Made by a program: the position numbers and the translations under genes
Source of the DNA: Carnegiea gigantea
Taxonomy: Eukaryota > Streptophyta > Magnoliopsida > Caryophyllales > Cactaceae
Assembly (NCBI GenBank): GCA_029747015.1
Contig: JAKOGI010000144.1
Coordinates: forward strand, 517,001-581,000
Reading direction: 5' to 3'
Length of the DNA stretch: 64,000 bases
Part shown: piece by piece, positions 46,201 to 60,149 of the stretch
Position numbering within the stretch: the stretch's first letter is position 1
How the letters are laid out: every line of letters starts with the position of its first letter
Notes under the pieces: model-generated
The model's database searches: none
Told to the model about the DNA's origin: nothing
Seen by the model: the letters and a program-made list of their open reading frames with translations, nothing else

Positions 46201-49200
46201 TGGAGCAAGAAGAGCTCTTAAGCTCATAGGGTGGGCCTCTAGAAATCTAGTATGAGTGATGTTGGACATTTTTGCTCTATCACGCATTATAGGTGAAAAC
46301 TTAGTTTTAAAAAGCGCGAGGCGCACTGAAGCGCAAAAGGTCCCGGGGCGCGAGGCGAAGGCGCACGCCTCATGGACGTGAGGCGCATTTTTCTAAAAAA
46401 ATACTAAGTTTATTCGAAAAATATATTTATGCCCAAATAAGTTATATACTTGAATTATTGCAATGATTACATCCCAATCAAACTGTTACAAAGTCTAAAA
46501 TGGGGGCAAAACTACATAGAATACGATAAACAATACGGTAAATTCACTTAAATAAAAAATCAAAATGCCGAAAACTAAGAAAAATTTGAAAATTTATACA
46601 GTCTTGATTGACAAGTTTGCGAGTGATATACACATGGTGCTGTTCAAAGGCTGCACAAAAGTACTACTCACTGACCTAATAAAAGACACCCACAAAAAAA
46701 AAAAAAAGGCAGCACACCCTGATTGTCATAAAACCACAGAAAGTAGACAGAGAAACAGTAATGAGCAGCCCACCAACATTTTCGAAGCTCTATAACTGCT
46801 CAGCGGCTAGGAGCAGCACTCGTTGGAGCATATCACCGGCTACCGGTGAAGGTTGACTGCCGGAAAATCTTGGGAGTGGCAGGTCGACCTGCTCTGTCTG
46901 CATTAAGTCAGGGTACAAGCCTCAAATCAAAGAGAAATTTGAGTTCCCAAAAATTAGGGTTTGCAAAAATTAGGGTCATGAGAATTAGGGCTGAATTCGA
47001 CGCAATTTAATGCAATTGGTTGGGGGCTTCAGCTCGAAATGGAGTTATATGGCTAAGGTTAGTGTCAATTTGAAGAAAATTGTAGCTTTCATGAGGGGTG
47101 CTCTCTTCTCTCCCTCCGCTGTGACCGATTTCCCTGAGGCGCAAAAGCAGCTAGCCTTGGGCCTGGCCTGAGGCGCACATGAGGCGCGCACCTTGTCTCG
47201 CTTAAAGTATTCGCCTCGCCTCTCCTACTCTGAGGCGCCATGGTGCTCTCCTCACGCTAAGTGCGCCTCACTTTTTTAAACTAAGGGTGAAAATGGGTCA
47301 AGAATATTTTATTAGCATGATGTGGGGTGTGGTGATCAACCTCTTAAGTTTCCCCCTTTGTACATGGGTGACATCCCCTTGGTGTCCATTTAATATACCT
47401 CTCTGATTACTTACCCAAAAAAAATTACCCAACAAAAAGCATAATGCTTTTGTATTGCCCCTTTTGTATATGGGTGACATTCCCTTGATGTCCATTTAAT
47501 ATACCTCTTTGATTACCCCCCCCCCAAAAAAAAAAATCAACCTCTTAAGTTTCAATTCCCGAATCCTTTTTTTTGGATAGGGAAAAGCTAATATATTAAT
47601 CTAGGAATGTCAAAAGATCAAATGCATAGAGAGCATCATACAAAAGACTATATACATCCAAAATATAGGCTACCTACGAAGTCGGCCACATCAAAAGAGG
47701 ACGGGCTCAACTTTCCATTATCCCAAAAGTAAAGCATCTTGATGAAATTATCTTTCAAGCGCCGAAAAGGAGTTTCTACACCCTCAAAAACTCTTTTGTT
47801 TCTCTCTCTCGAGCTACTCCAAAAAATGACGTGAGGCAATAGCTTTCTTCTTCCTTCTCACCTTCTTACCAAAGAAACCCTCCCAAGCCAACAGATGATT
47901 CTTAATGAAATCCGAAGCAACCCACAAAATGCCCAAGCAACTAACCGCTGGATCCCAAAGTGCCCTAGCAAATTGACAATGAACCAATTAATGATCTATT
48001 GATTCAGAATCTCCTTTGCACATGAAGCATCTATTACCCAAGATCTTCCCCCTTCTTTTGCAAGTTATCACAGGTTATTATCTTCCCATGTGTAGCTTCC
48101 CAAACAAAGAAAAAAACCTTTAAAGGGGCCAAAGTCTTTCGCATGAGCTTACAGGGGAGACCACCTTCAAAATGAGCCTATGATGATTAGTAATTCAAGT
48201 GTAGGAGTTTCAAATAAAAAGATCTAACTATGAAGCCTCCTTTAGTATTCAGATCCCATCTCACCTTGTCAACTAAAGAATCCTCTAGATTGGCTTCATT
48301 AAGCTTATTAAAAAAGCTTATCAAAGTGTCATCATCAATACAGCCATCTCGGACAAAAATAGGCACTTAAACATAGTCACTGGACAGTTGCTCTCAATAA
48401 TCAGCAATGGACGCACTTTTGTCCACTGCCAGCACATAAAGACTTAGGAAAAGCTCTTTTAAGGGCACTTCACCGCACAATCGATTGTGCCAAAATCACC
48501 TACCTCAAAGGAAAAGTGTGGAAAGAATCTCTCCAACCTTTGGATATACATATATATCCAAAGGCTAAACTCGGATCTTTTTAGAATGGCTCGGTTGAAA
48601 GAAGCAATAGTACATAAAGTTGTCTCTTGGAATGGCAATCAGTACCACTAGAATGTTACTTTCTTGAGAAACCCGAATGATTAGGAAGAAGAGGGCGTGC
48701 TGCGTCCTTTGGTTTTGCTTCCTAATAAGAAGGTCTCTTATGAGGGTGATAACAAGATTCTTTGGCGTCACGACTCTAGTGGACAATTCAATGTCAAAAG
48801 TTACTCAAAGCAGATGTACAAAAGGTTATCACTTATCTACCCTTGATTTCCCAGCCAAGGCAATTTGGAAGTCCAAAGCTCCCACAAAAGCATGCTTTCT
48901 TGCTTCAGCAACCACAAAAAGAAAGGTTCCAATGGAGGACATGCTCAAAAAGAGAAACTTCAAATTAGCTAGTAGGTATCCTATGTGTTTGGGGAGGAGT
49001 CAATAGACCACATTCTTGTCCATTGCCAATGGGCCTGCGCTTTGTGGCATTTGTCTCTTTCTTTGATGGGGGTTAGTTGGGTGCAACCTCAAACCATAAG
49101 AGATGCTCTGGTGGCATGTAGAAGAAGGTCAAAGAAGAGCTGGGTCCTATGTGTTTGGAAGTTGATACCTTTGGCTATTTGGTGGAGCACTTGGAAAGAG

Positions 49201-49590
49201 AGGAATGGCCGAATTTTTGAGCACAAGAGGTACTATTGATGATTTCAAACTTTATTTCTTGAGAACTTTGTATAGTTGGAGTGAAATTCTCGTTAATGGT
49301 GCAAAGTTGACTTTTACCGATATGAGTACTATAGAGAGCTTGAGGGCATGATAGTATTTTGTGATAGCCTCCTTTTCTATATGCGTGGCATCCCCTTGAT
49401 GTCTTCTTAATACAACTTTTGATTACTTATCAAAAAATTATTTCGAGTCATTTGGTGCCACTAAACCCCTCAAAGCAGACAATGAATGTCGTGTTAACCA
49501 GCTGTAGGAGGTCAAACATTTAAAAAGTAATATTAACCGGTAGATTAAGGCTTGGAGGAACGCAAAAAGAAAAATGATACTATAATGTGT

Positions 49591-49623
<33 letters not shown>

Positions 49624-52600
49624 TCCCTCCAAACCCAAGCTTGTCCTCCTCTTACTTCCAAACACTCCCTCTATATTACATTTTTTTCTCCCTAATCTTG
49701 CAAACTCTAAAAACGAAAGTGAGAGCTGCACTTGACGAAGAAGAAGCTAACCGAACTCGATCATGTGGAAGAAATGGATTGAAGTAGTTGATCAGCATTT
49801 TATAAACGTAATTATTAGCGTTTTTTAAAATTTTAAAAAGAAAATAGAATGCTTGCAAATTGAAGAATTTATTAGTGGATTGTGTTCCTTTGCATGTGAT
49901 CATAGTAATAATGACTTAAATCCCAAAGACGATTGAATAAATGAGTGAATATTAGGGAAAAATTGATGTCTGGGTCTGGTAAGCTCTAGTGCTCTGTTTT
50001 CTTTGAAATATGATGCAATTTGCTTTTTTTTCCCCTTAATCTTTTTAGTGTCTCAAAAGTAGAATGGCATCATCTAGTCGTGGTAAATTGCACGTTCTTC
50101 AGGGTGAGGAATTTCGAAGACTACCTAATCTAATCTATACTGAGGCAAGTGTAGCGCGATAGATGTTGACCCTAATTATCTGAGAGTGGATGATGTGAAG
50201 GAAATTGTGTCAAAATTAGGGTATGCAGAAGATAGCATAAATATCATATTTCTCTATAGGCCAAACTTGTCATTTGAGGAAAACTTGGTGACAATTGAGA
50301 GTGATAAACAGGTTTGAAAGTTAATAGGGTTGTTGATAGAGCTTGAGTTAGTGTGTGTATATGTTGAACACATTGATGAAGAAAAGGCTGAACGACGAGG
50401 AGGAAATAAAGAGGGGACTGGGAATGAAGATGATGATTACTTTGCTAGATAATGATGATGATGTGACTGTCCTAATGGGTTATGGTCAAAGGGGGATGAG
50501 TTTTCTCCTTTGTTGTTGAAGAGGAGGACTTAGAAGAAGCTAGGGAGACAAAAAGGAAACTGAAAGAGGCAATTGATGCTAAGAGAGAAGCCGTGAATTT
50601 TGAGAAATAGGACACAAGAGGAAGTTGGAGGAGAGGAGAAGTATCAAGATTTAGACAACCAAATAGCCCCAAATTGAAGTCTGAAGATGAGAATGATGGG
50701 AAGAAGAAAAGTAGGAAAAGAAAAAGGCAAGTACGCCACACCTCTAGTGATCTTCAAGTTGGAATGACATTTAGGGACAAGAAGCAACTGAAGCAAGCAA
50801 TTTAGAACTATTGAATGATTGAAGGGTATCATTTGAAGTACAAGAAGAGTTCCAGGGGTGGGTTACAAGTATTTTGCTTGGGCGAGGGGTGTAAGTGCAG
50901 GCTCAAGGCATCAACAATGACAAATGAGACCTATTTTCAAACAAGGACTATAGATGCACCTCACACATGTATCCCTTTCAGTTTTGAGACAGGGAAGAGA
51001 CATGACGTTTGATTGGTTGACTAATACTTAAAGGGAGACATTTATATTACAGCCATCATTGAGAGCGATAGATCTTCAAAGTATTGTGAAAGAGAAGCAC
51101 AACTACATTGCTACATTGCTACAGTATCTTTGTCTACGAGCACTAGGAGAAAAGCTTTCGATTCTATCATTGGTGATTATAGGGAACATTTTGGGCAGAT
51201 TAAGGCTTATGTGTGGGAGGCATACAAGTATAACTCAAGTATAATAGAAAAGATGAAGGCTTCAAAAGATCCACAAACTATCTGCATATATGCCCAAGAT
51301 CCTTGAAGAAAGAGTCCTTAGAAGACTATAGAAGGTCCTATTATTAGAGACCTGCTTCTTAAAGGGTCCCTGGTTTGTGCAATTGGAAGATATGGAAATG
51401 ACCAGACGTACCATGTGACTTAGGTTGTTGGACAAACTGATAAGAAAGAGACATGGGGATGGTTTCCAGAACATTTGTAAGAAGATTTGCATATGAGTGA
51501 GGGACATGGGTGGACCATTATCTCTAATCAACAGAAGGTAAGCATTTTTCCTAGGACTAATTTTGTTTTTTCTTTTTTTTTTAACTTTTACTTGTTCATG
51601 CTTGCTTGCATTTTGAACATTCATATTTGCATTTGTAGGGTTGGTTGATTACATACGTAAGTTATTACCTCGTGGAGGAATGTTTATGCTAACTTATGGA
51701 AGATCATTAAAAGAAGAAATTTGCCCATCTAGGGACCCTTCAAGAAGCAGGCCTCTCATAATAGTACATTAGTGCCCTTCTACAGTCTTCTAAGGACTCT
51801 TTCCTCAAGGATCTTGGCCATATATATAGACTGGCTTTGAATCTTTCGAAGCCTTCATCTTGGCTATTATACCTGAGTTATACTTGCACGCCTCCATACA
51901 ACCCTTAATCTGCCCAAACTATTCCCTATAATCTCCAATGATAGAATCCAAAGCTTTGCTCCTAGTGCTTATACACAAAGATAATGTGGCAATATAGCAA
52001 TGTAGTTGTGCTTCTCTTTCACAATACTTTGAATATCCCTCGGTCTTAAAGATGGCTATAATATGAATGTCTCCCTATAAGTATTAGTCAGCCAATCACA
52101 CGACATATGTCTGTTTCCTGTCTCAAACCAGAAAGGGATACATGTGTAAGGTGTATCTATAGTCCTTTGAAAAGAGGTCTTGTTTGTCATTCTTGATGAC
52201 CAGAGCCTCCACTTACACCCCTCACGGCCTCACCCAAGCAGAATACTTGTAACCCAACCCTGGAACTCTTCTTGAACTTCAAATGATACCTTTCAATTAT
52301 TTTGTAGTTCTGAATTGCTTGCTTCAGTGGCTTCTTGTCCCTTAATGTCATTACAACATGAAGATCACTAGAGGTGTTGCATACTTCACTTGCCTTTTTC
52401 TTTTCCTACTTCTCTTCTTCCCCTCATTCTCATCTTCAATTTGGGTTTATTTGAATTGTCTAAATCCTCATACTTCTCCTCTCCTCTCCTCCAACTTCCT
52501 CTTCTGTCCTATTTCTCAGAATTCACAGCTTCTTTCTAAGCATCAATTGCCTCTTTCAATTTCCTTTTTGTCTCCCTAGCTTCTTCTAAGTCAAGTAAAG

Positions 52601-55600
52601 AAGCACACTTTCATATTAAAGAGATGTCATCTAAGGACTTTCTTCAAGGATTAAAAAGATCCACAAATGGTATGTTTAAAAGAAGAATTTCAATGGTCCT
52701 AGAAGGTGTTTTATGTGCCTTGAGGAGGAGGAAATGGAGGACTATCACCTTATCCATTGTTGCTGGGCATCGTCTCTTTGGCATTTATTTCTCTCCCTGA
52801 TGGGAGTTAGTTGGGTGCAACCGCCTTCGGTCAAGTATGTGGCAGTTGCTTGGAGAAGAAGAATGAAGAATAATTGGATTTCTTGTGTTTGGAAAATGAT
52901 TCCTTTAGCCATTTTGTGGTGTACTTGCAAGGAAAGGAAACATCAGCTTCTTTATGATAAAGCCTTGTCCTATCAAAATTTTTAACTATACTTCTTAGAC
53001 TCTTGTATAGTCAGAGCCTTGTGCTTAATGATGGAAAACATTCGAGTTTTTTAGATTTTGTAGGTAATATTATGCATGAGAGCTTAAGGGCTTAATGACT
53101 TTCGTAGTTAGCCCCTTTTGTACGTAGGCAACAACCCCTTGGTGTCCTTCTAATGCATCTTTTGATTACTCATCAAAAAAAAATATATTCAAATCCATTA
53201 TGAAAAGAATTGCAGGGGAGGGCAAAAAACATAAGCAACATCTTTAACAAAAATTTTAAAAAAGTAATTGAGAAGGGTAGGTATTAGGATTGAGGAGGCA
53301 TGCGAGTGGGTACTATAGTGTCACACATAGGACAGAGGCATTTATTATGAAGTTGATTCAGGAGACAAGTCATGAGAGCTAAGTGGCTGCCCTTGTTCCC
53401 ATACTATTGTTGTAATGAGGAAGGAAAGATTAAACCCACTGAACTTTGGCCATGACTGCTATTCAACCAAATGCATGAAGATCACCTACTCCCATAATTT
53501 GAGCCATATAAATGGGGATGACGTGCGCGAAAGACCCTAGGAAAGTTGTCCAACCTCATACTTCAAGCCAAAGAAGAAGTCCGCATGCAAGTTTAAAAGG
53601 AGGCCTGAAGGAAGGAAAAAAACCAGGCTCCACGAATGGGAAGGTGAGAAAGGATGGTGTGAAGACATATTGTTTAAATTATGGTGGGAAAGGCAACAGC
53701 AAAACCACATGTATCCAAAGGTCATCCAAGCTGAAGGTAAAGTGTAAACTATTCAATGGTTGACACTTAAATAACCATAATGCAGAACTTAGCAAGTCAT
53801 TTCTTTTGGTTTTTATGGATGAAAAAGCCTACACAGAAGGGAGTGAAGAAGAACAGATCATGTCATCCTTTAACAATTCAAGCATGTTCATCAACTATGC
53901 CTCAAGTTTAACTCTTAATTTATTTCGTTTTTTAGATTGAACATGATGTGTGAATTTGACTAACTAGTTTCTTACATATTTTGTAATGTTCTGCATATTG
54001 AAGTCACCATTTCACCTTCAAGTCAACCTCCTCTATCACAAAGCACCTAGTCACTCAGTCAAGCTCCACCTCCAATACCTCAAAAGAAGACACCTTCACC
54101 TACTGAGAACCAGCCACCTTACCTCCAATGCCTGAGAACCAGCAACCTCCACCTTCAAATCAGCCATCATCTTCATCTATAAGCCTTAGAAGCAGCCAAC
54201 ATTATCATCATAGACTACAGCTAAAAAGTTCAAAGTAAAGGTCAGATTACCTAAATCAATGACAGCCACAACTCCTCCTAAGTCTGCCCCTATTACTTCA
54301 AAGATCTTGATGCCTGCTGGTCAGCCCATCAATTGCACTCTCAATTGCACTCTGGTGCTACCACTCGATCACGGTCGGCATCTTCAACACAAAGGCAACA
54401 AGTGAGAAGGTCAAGGAGAATAAGGATGTGGTTGTTTCCAGGAAGACTTATGTAATCTCATATGAGTGATTTGGTTGCCATCTGCTGCGCAAGTGGATGA
54501 ATGGAATATTTTACTTTGTCAGGGATCTATTTGTCTTTTTTTATTTAAAAAAAGGATTTCAAACCATTTATATGTGAATGATGATGTTTAATTGCACATT
54601 GATCATGGTGCTGGCAAATTGGGAGAATATATTTGTTGTACATTTTGTTATGCAATCTATGTAAGTGCACATATGGACATGGGTTTTAACAGAGTACATT
54701 CTGTTCTTTTGGGGTTTAGCAAAAACTGAACGTGATGAACCGACTACAAACTCCCTAGAAATTACAATGCTTAATATAAGTTTGCTTTACAAGCTTCATT
54801 GTTTGCTACTTCTAGTTTCAGACTTTCAGTATTCAGCAATTTTGCATCAACAACAACAATACATATTGCCTGTTCAACAATACATATTGCCTGCCCAACA
54901 GAACATACAAATTTCAACAACAATATAAATTTGCACCAATTCCATATTTTCATTTCCTTCAACTTGCATTACATTCTTTGCGATCAAAATACACAAACAT
55001 CATTCCAAAATCCAATCCACATACAAAATGTCTCCCCCAACATCACTTACAAATTACAACTAATACCCCTAATTTCAGTTCAATTTACTTCCCCCCACCT
55101 CCCTTGAATACAGCAATAACAATGAAAAAGACAATAATCCTCCGCATTATCAATCTCTCGCTCATCTAATACCCCTTCACCTCCGATTTCAGCCTCCTTT
55201 TTTTTCCTCCTTCAGCACTCTTAACACTTTCTTCCTCAACTTTCCTTTGTTGTCTAACCTTCTGCAACTTCTGAATTTCATTACCAAGGCTATCATTCCT
55301 CACCATCAAAGCAACAACTATAGACCTCACCCTATCACAGAGAGCATCATCAATCCACTCTAAGTGATCGCACCCTCCCCCCATTCGGAACCTTTTGCAC
55401 CTTACAAATCTCCTTATCGTGTTCTTAGTCATCATGCCTGTTAAAATGTCACATCTTTCACCACATCAACAATACTTCTGACAATGCAGAGCATGGAGAA
55501 AATATGCAAGCATGCTCCTCAATTTTAGCATTCTTGAGGATTGAACATATGGTGAATTTTCGATTATCAACTCAATTTTATTGCTTCGTGGCTAATTGAT

Positions 55601-58600
55601 GCTATATTGCTCTTGTTGGAGCCTCCACATCAAACCCCAGCTCCTTAAATTGGAGGTGAACAGAGCAATGAAAAGTCTGGGGTGTTAGTTTATTCCCCCT
55701 TTGCTTTTTTTAAAAAAAAAAAATTCCTTTTTGTTTTCCATTTAATAGCCACAGACTGATAAAAAAATCCAAAAATAATTGCAACCTGGAGCAGGTGGTT
55801 AAATTTCGACACAATGGCATTTTTTATTTTTCGGATCACATTAGAGGCAACATCTAGCTTGAAATAATTTATGCGGCATTTTTGACTTTTTTGGATGGTT
55901 GAGTGGCATTTTTATCCAAATATTTATAGCCATCTGCATGAAAATAGAGTCTATATTACATTCAAAGTACACATTCATAGATCAAACCAAGAATTTCGCA
56001 CTCTAAATCTCTCAAGATATAAACCTAGGAGCCAAAATTTGATTACGTTCAGTAGCAATGGCAAGATAGTCAATATTAGGGGTTATCAAAACCGGTTATT
56101 CGGAAATTCGGTTAACCGGAAAGTTGGTTCGCAAAAATTGCGAACCGAAAACCAAACCAAAACTTTCGGTTAGCCAAATTCTTCAGTTCGGCAAAAGTGT
56201 GAACCGTAACCGAACTAAAAAAGTCGGTTAACCGGATTTTCGGTTCAGTTACCGGTTAACCGTTAATTTAAATTGCTAATTTTCAATTTTCACTCCTTTT
56301 TAAAATTAATGTAACTATTTGAGACTCCAAATATTAATTTACACATTATTGTATATTTAGTCTTATCTGTAATAATTATAAAATCAACAATTGACCAATA
56401 TAAAATTTAGTTTTTTTTAAATAAAAGTGTAAGTTTTGGTTTCGGTTAACCAAATCTCAAACGGCCGAACCTAAACCGAAACCGAAAAATTTTTTCAGTT
56501 CGATTAACCAAACCGAATTTTTTAGAAAATCAAACCGGTTAACCGATTTTTCGGTTCAGTTTTTTAGTTTTCCAGTTTGGTTTCGGTTTTTTTTGCTCAC
56601 CCCTATTAGTCATAGCACACAGCTAAGAGACCCCTAACAGTGTTTGGATTGATGGTAGATGGTAATATGGTAGAGGGAGGAAGGGACGGGACACGGAAGG
56701 GCTTTTATTAACTTCACTTGACCCAAAATCAAACTGACGGGCAGAGATAAGAGAGCCTTCAAATCCTATTCGTATTCCAAAACCTTCTTTTGTTTCCTTT
56801 TTTCCCCCCTTTTTTGAGTTTTTGGGGGCCATCTAAGCCCAAATGGAGGTGGATGGAGATAAATGCAAACCATCTCGCTAAAAGTTTTGTCTTCCACCTC
56901 ATTCACCTACTTTATACACAGTAGACTGCCCAAAGTGGAGTTGCAATACCTACCTTCTCTCCCTGCAGTTTCATTGACGTGCCCTCCATTCATAACACCC
57001 CCAAACAAAAAAAAAAGGATCCCCTTCATTAACATTCCCAGCCCACCCACATTTTTCTAAAAATTAAAGTAACGCCATGAGGCATATGTGCATCACAGAA
57101 AGTAAAAGAATTCCAAAATACATCTAGCAGCAGTCGAAAAAATAGGATATCACATTGCTTGGGTTTCGGAGCATTACTGAAATAGTTGAAACAAATATGA
57201 ATCACTAAATACATACCCCAAGTTGCAAATGCTAGCGCCAAAATCACACGCCATTACAGTTGACCATGCAACTATACGTAGCTTTGACCATTCATCAAAA
57301 AAAAAAAAAAAAAAACCCACACAGGACCTTATTGCCTGAGATTTAATCATTTTTGGTGTACTGTAACTGTTAAAGTAGCCAAGAAGAGCTCCAACATGTC
57401 ACTAGTGACTAACTGGAACCGTCTATAATTGAATTAGCAAAATTGATGAGAAGCCAAAGCCAAATATAGAATATTTTCAGCTCAAGTTGAGAAATATATA
57501 ATTCCCCTTCAGAATATTAACAAAATAATCAGGTTGAGCAAAATGGATATATTACTCCCTCCATTCCATATTCATTATCAAAAACACCTACTTCTCTAGT
57601 TCCACATTATTGTCGAAATTTGCTTTTTCCATAATTTAACATTGTTTTCATTGGTTGAAAACTCATTACAATGTAAATACATGTACTAATTCTTTTGGCA
57701 TATTCCCTAGAATTAACTACGAATACGGGACAGAGGGAGTAGTCGTTAATTTCTCAATGAAAATCTTTGCCAATATTGTTGGATTAGCTAATACTCCTAC
57801 ATTTTTTTTTAATAACAAACTGGTCTGAAGCTTGAACAGTGAAAAAATTTAAACAAGCCAAAGCCATGTAAGTTGTCAATTGCAAATCACGCATACATTA
57901 AATTGCCATTTAACTAGATATTCTATCCAAAAGAGAGAAGGATGGTTCGTGGCAAGAAATAATATTTTAAAAGATGATATTAGAAATGACCCACCTAAAT
58001 CTAAACCTATTTAAAGGGTCATTTCTGTCAAAAGTTCAGCCAGACCCTTTCAATAATTATTTGGATGTCTGCTTGAGCTGTACGATTATCACCATCCTAA
58101 TATACACCACACATATTCGGGAAAACAAAACGAAACGTGCTCAGGAATATATCCTGTGGCCCCAAAGTCAAACAGTTGACATTTATACTCAGCCATCAGA
58201 AGCACATGCTATTGAGGTGTCTACTCTTAATGTCTCACAAATAAATATACTTGATCAACAAACACATAGAGATTTTACGAAGTGATGAACTAGCCTTCTA
58301 GTAAGATCAAGATCTTTCCGGTAAAACAAAAGGACGTATTTTCTTTTATCATGCCACACGTCCAAAAGAATGTTCACCACAAAGGCTAACAGAACTGTAC
58401 TAAGAAGAAATATAGCCAAAACCCCACTTAGTATGAAGGTTCAACACTGCTTACCGAGTTCCACACTGGCTTGTCTGTGCTGCAGCAGAAAAAATAAAGC
58501 AACCAAAGTAAATAAATTACGAGATTAAAAGAGAAGGAAAATCGCAATTAGGATACAAAGCTGTGCAATCATAGAACTGAATGTCAACCTACAAAACAGT

Positions 58601-60149
58601 CTCTAAAGGGACCAAGTTTCGCTCCTTCCAAGAACTTCCAACACAAAGGAAAGTTTTCGGAGACGAAGTTCACCGCTGCCCAGCAAGAGACTCAAGCCTT
58701 CTCTCATATACCATACTCCCTGAATCCAACCTTTAAGAAATAGTCAACTTGAAGACATAAACAATTATTAATGCCTCAATTGTAATCCACTTCTACACAT
58801 TAATAAAAGTATACACAACAATTTCCACCATGATTTCTAGCTTCTAGCTTGGCCTTTTAGTGAAACCAACGGAAAGCACATTTGGACATACTTAGGCGTG
58901 TAGGAAGCCTCCACTATAAGATTTCCTCTGCAGCTTCATTCACCTTTGGGGTCCTCTTCTCCGACACATTAGAAAGAAAAAGGGATCTATACACCCATGT
59001 ACCCAAAAACTCCTTTTAAGCTCCCACCCTGATCAAAACTACAGCAGTAGATCATCACCAAAGCCCAAACTATTCGGAACCTAAGGCTCATAAGCAATCC
59101 TTCAATTAATGACTTTGTATCTTAGAGACTTTAACTAGCCATACAACTTTCACACACCAATTGTCAGACATCACCAAGGCAGGCATAAATATCAAAAAAA
59201 GGGCAAATATTGATTACCCGACATATTTACCTATAAGCGGAGAAACACTAACTCATCGAGGACACAATCAAACTCCCATGAAAAGTCACTCTCCAACCAA
59301 CATTCCTAAAGCAGGAACCCAGAAATTCACAACATGCTTCTACTAATACATTGATGGATACCAAATGTACGGAGATTAGAATTTGGAACTGTACGTTTGA
59401 TCACAGCATACATTTTCTCCGTAGCTTCTGCCCCAAAAAAAAAAAGCCTATCATAAACCTCCATTTGAACATTAAGTCATTTCAACCAACAGTACACCTC
59501 AGAAAATTAGGAACTTCTGAATCTCCCAAACGAAAGCGTCCGACCCTCCCAACCCCCGCCTCCTTTTTGGGGGGGGGTGTTAAGTGCAAAAATTCAACCC
59601 AAAGAAATCACCAATGCTTTATGTTTATGGTAAGGGGAATTCGAACCAAAATTTTTGGACATCTCATCTAATCTAATCTAATGCAAAACTCCTTTACTTT
59701 TTTCTTTTCTTTTTTTTCTTTTTTTTTGAGGAGTGAGAGATAATAAGAGAAGCACTAACTGGTCAGATATGTCAGTCCGAAAAGTCTGTTCTCCCAGCGA
59801 AACGCAAGCCATCCACCTGTCCTTGAATTTCATCTCCGCCTAGACATTGCGACAATCAAATTTTCAACATCTCAATTCACTAAAACCCACACACACTTAC
59901 ACACACGCATAGACAAAACTAGAAAGAGAGAGAGACAGAAGGAAGTACAGATATTAGAGTGAGAAGAGCGATTCCGGTGAAATCATCGGCGGAGACAAGC
60001 TTGAAGCACGCCGACGATGTAGGCGAGTGCCTTGATCCGTGACTACTCCGACGACGAATATGCCGGAGTTTTTGCCGGAATTTCGACGTGTGAGAGGATC
60101 CCGAGCTCCCATTCTCCACCGACGACAACGATCTTGAACTTCCATGTCC

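Larger units (their letters stand above)
45788..47545 (+). mobile_element. LINE fragment split by a hAT element
   Basis: 45788-46299 encodes part of a LINE reverse transcriptase ([40 protein letters not shown]). After the hAT element (46300-47285) it continues at 47286 and soon reaches the 3' end (GGGTGACATCCCCTTGGTGT). That end is repeated once more before the C10A11 tail at 47516-47536. Confidence 0.72.
50064..54450 (+). pseudogene. Decayed MuDR (Mutator) transposase relic
   Basis: From ATG 50064 a degenerate frame shows the PB1-like N-terminal domain ([20 protein letters not shown], about 50163-50320). A basic region follows, then the MuDR DNA-binding domain ([17 protein letters not shown]...[20 protein letters not shown]...CRLKAS, about 50750-51000) and WTIISNQQK near 51510-51535. 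After an inverted duplication and a LINE insertion, C-terminal traits return at 53280-53760: a SWIM-like region, then a degenerate zinc knuckle [17 protein letters not shown] Pro/Ser/Gln-rich tail runs to about 54450. Stops and shifts are numerous, and much of the catalytic core is absent. No activity is possible. Confidence 0.7.
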
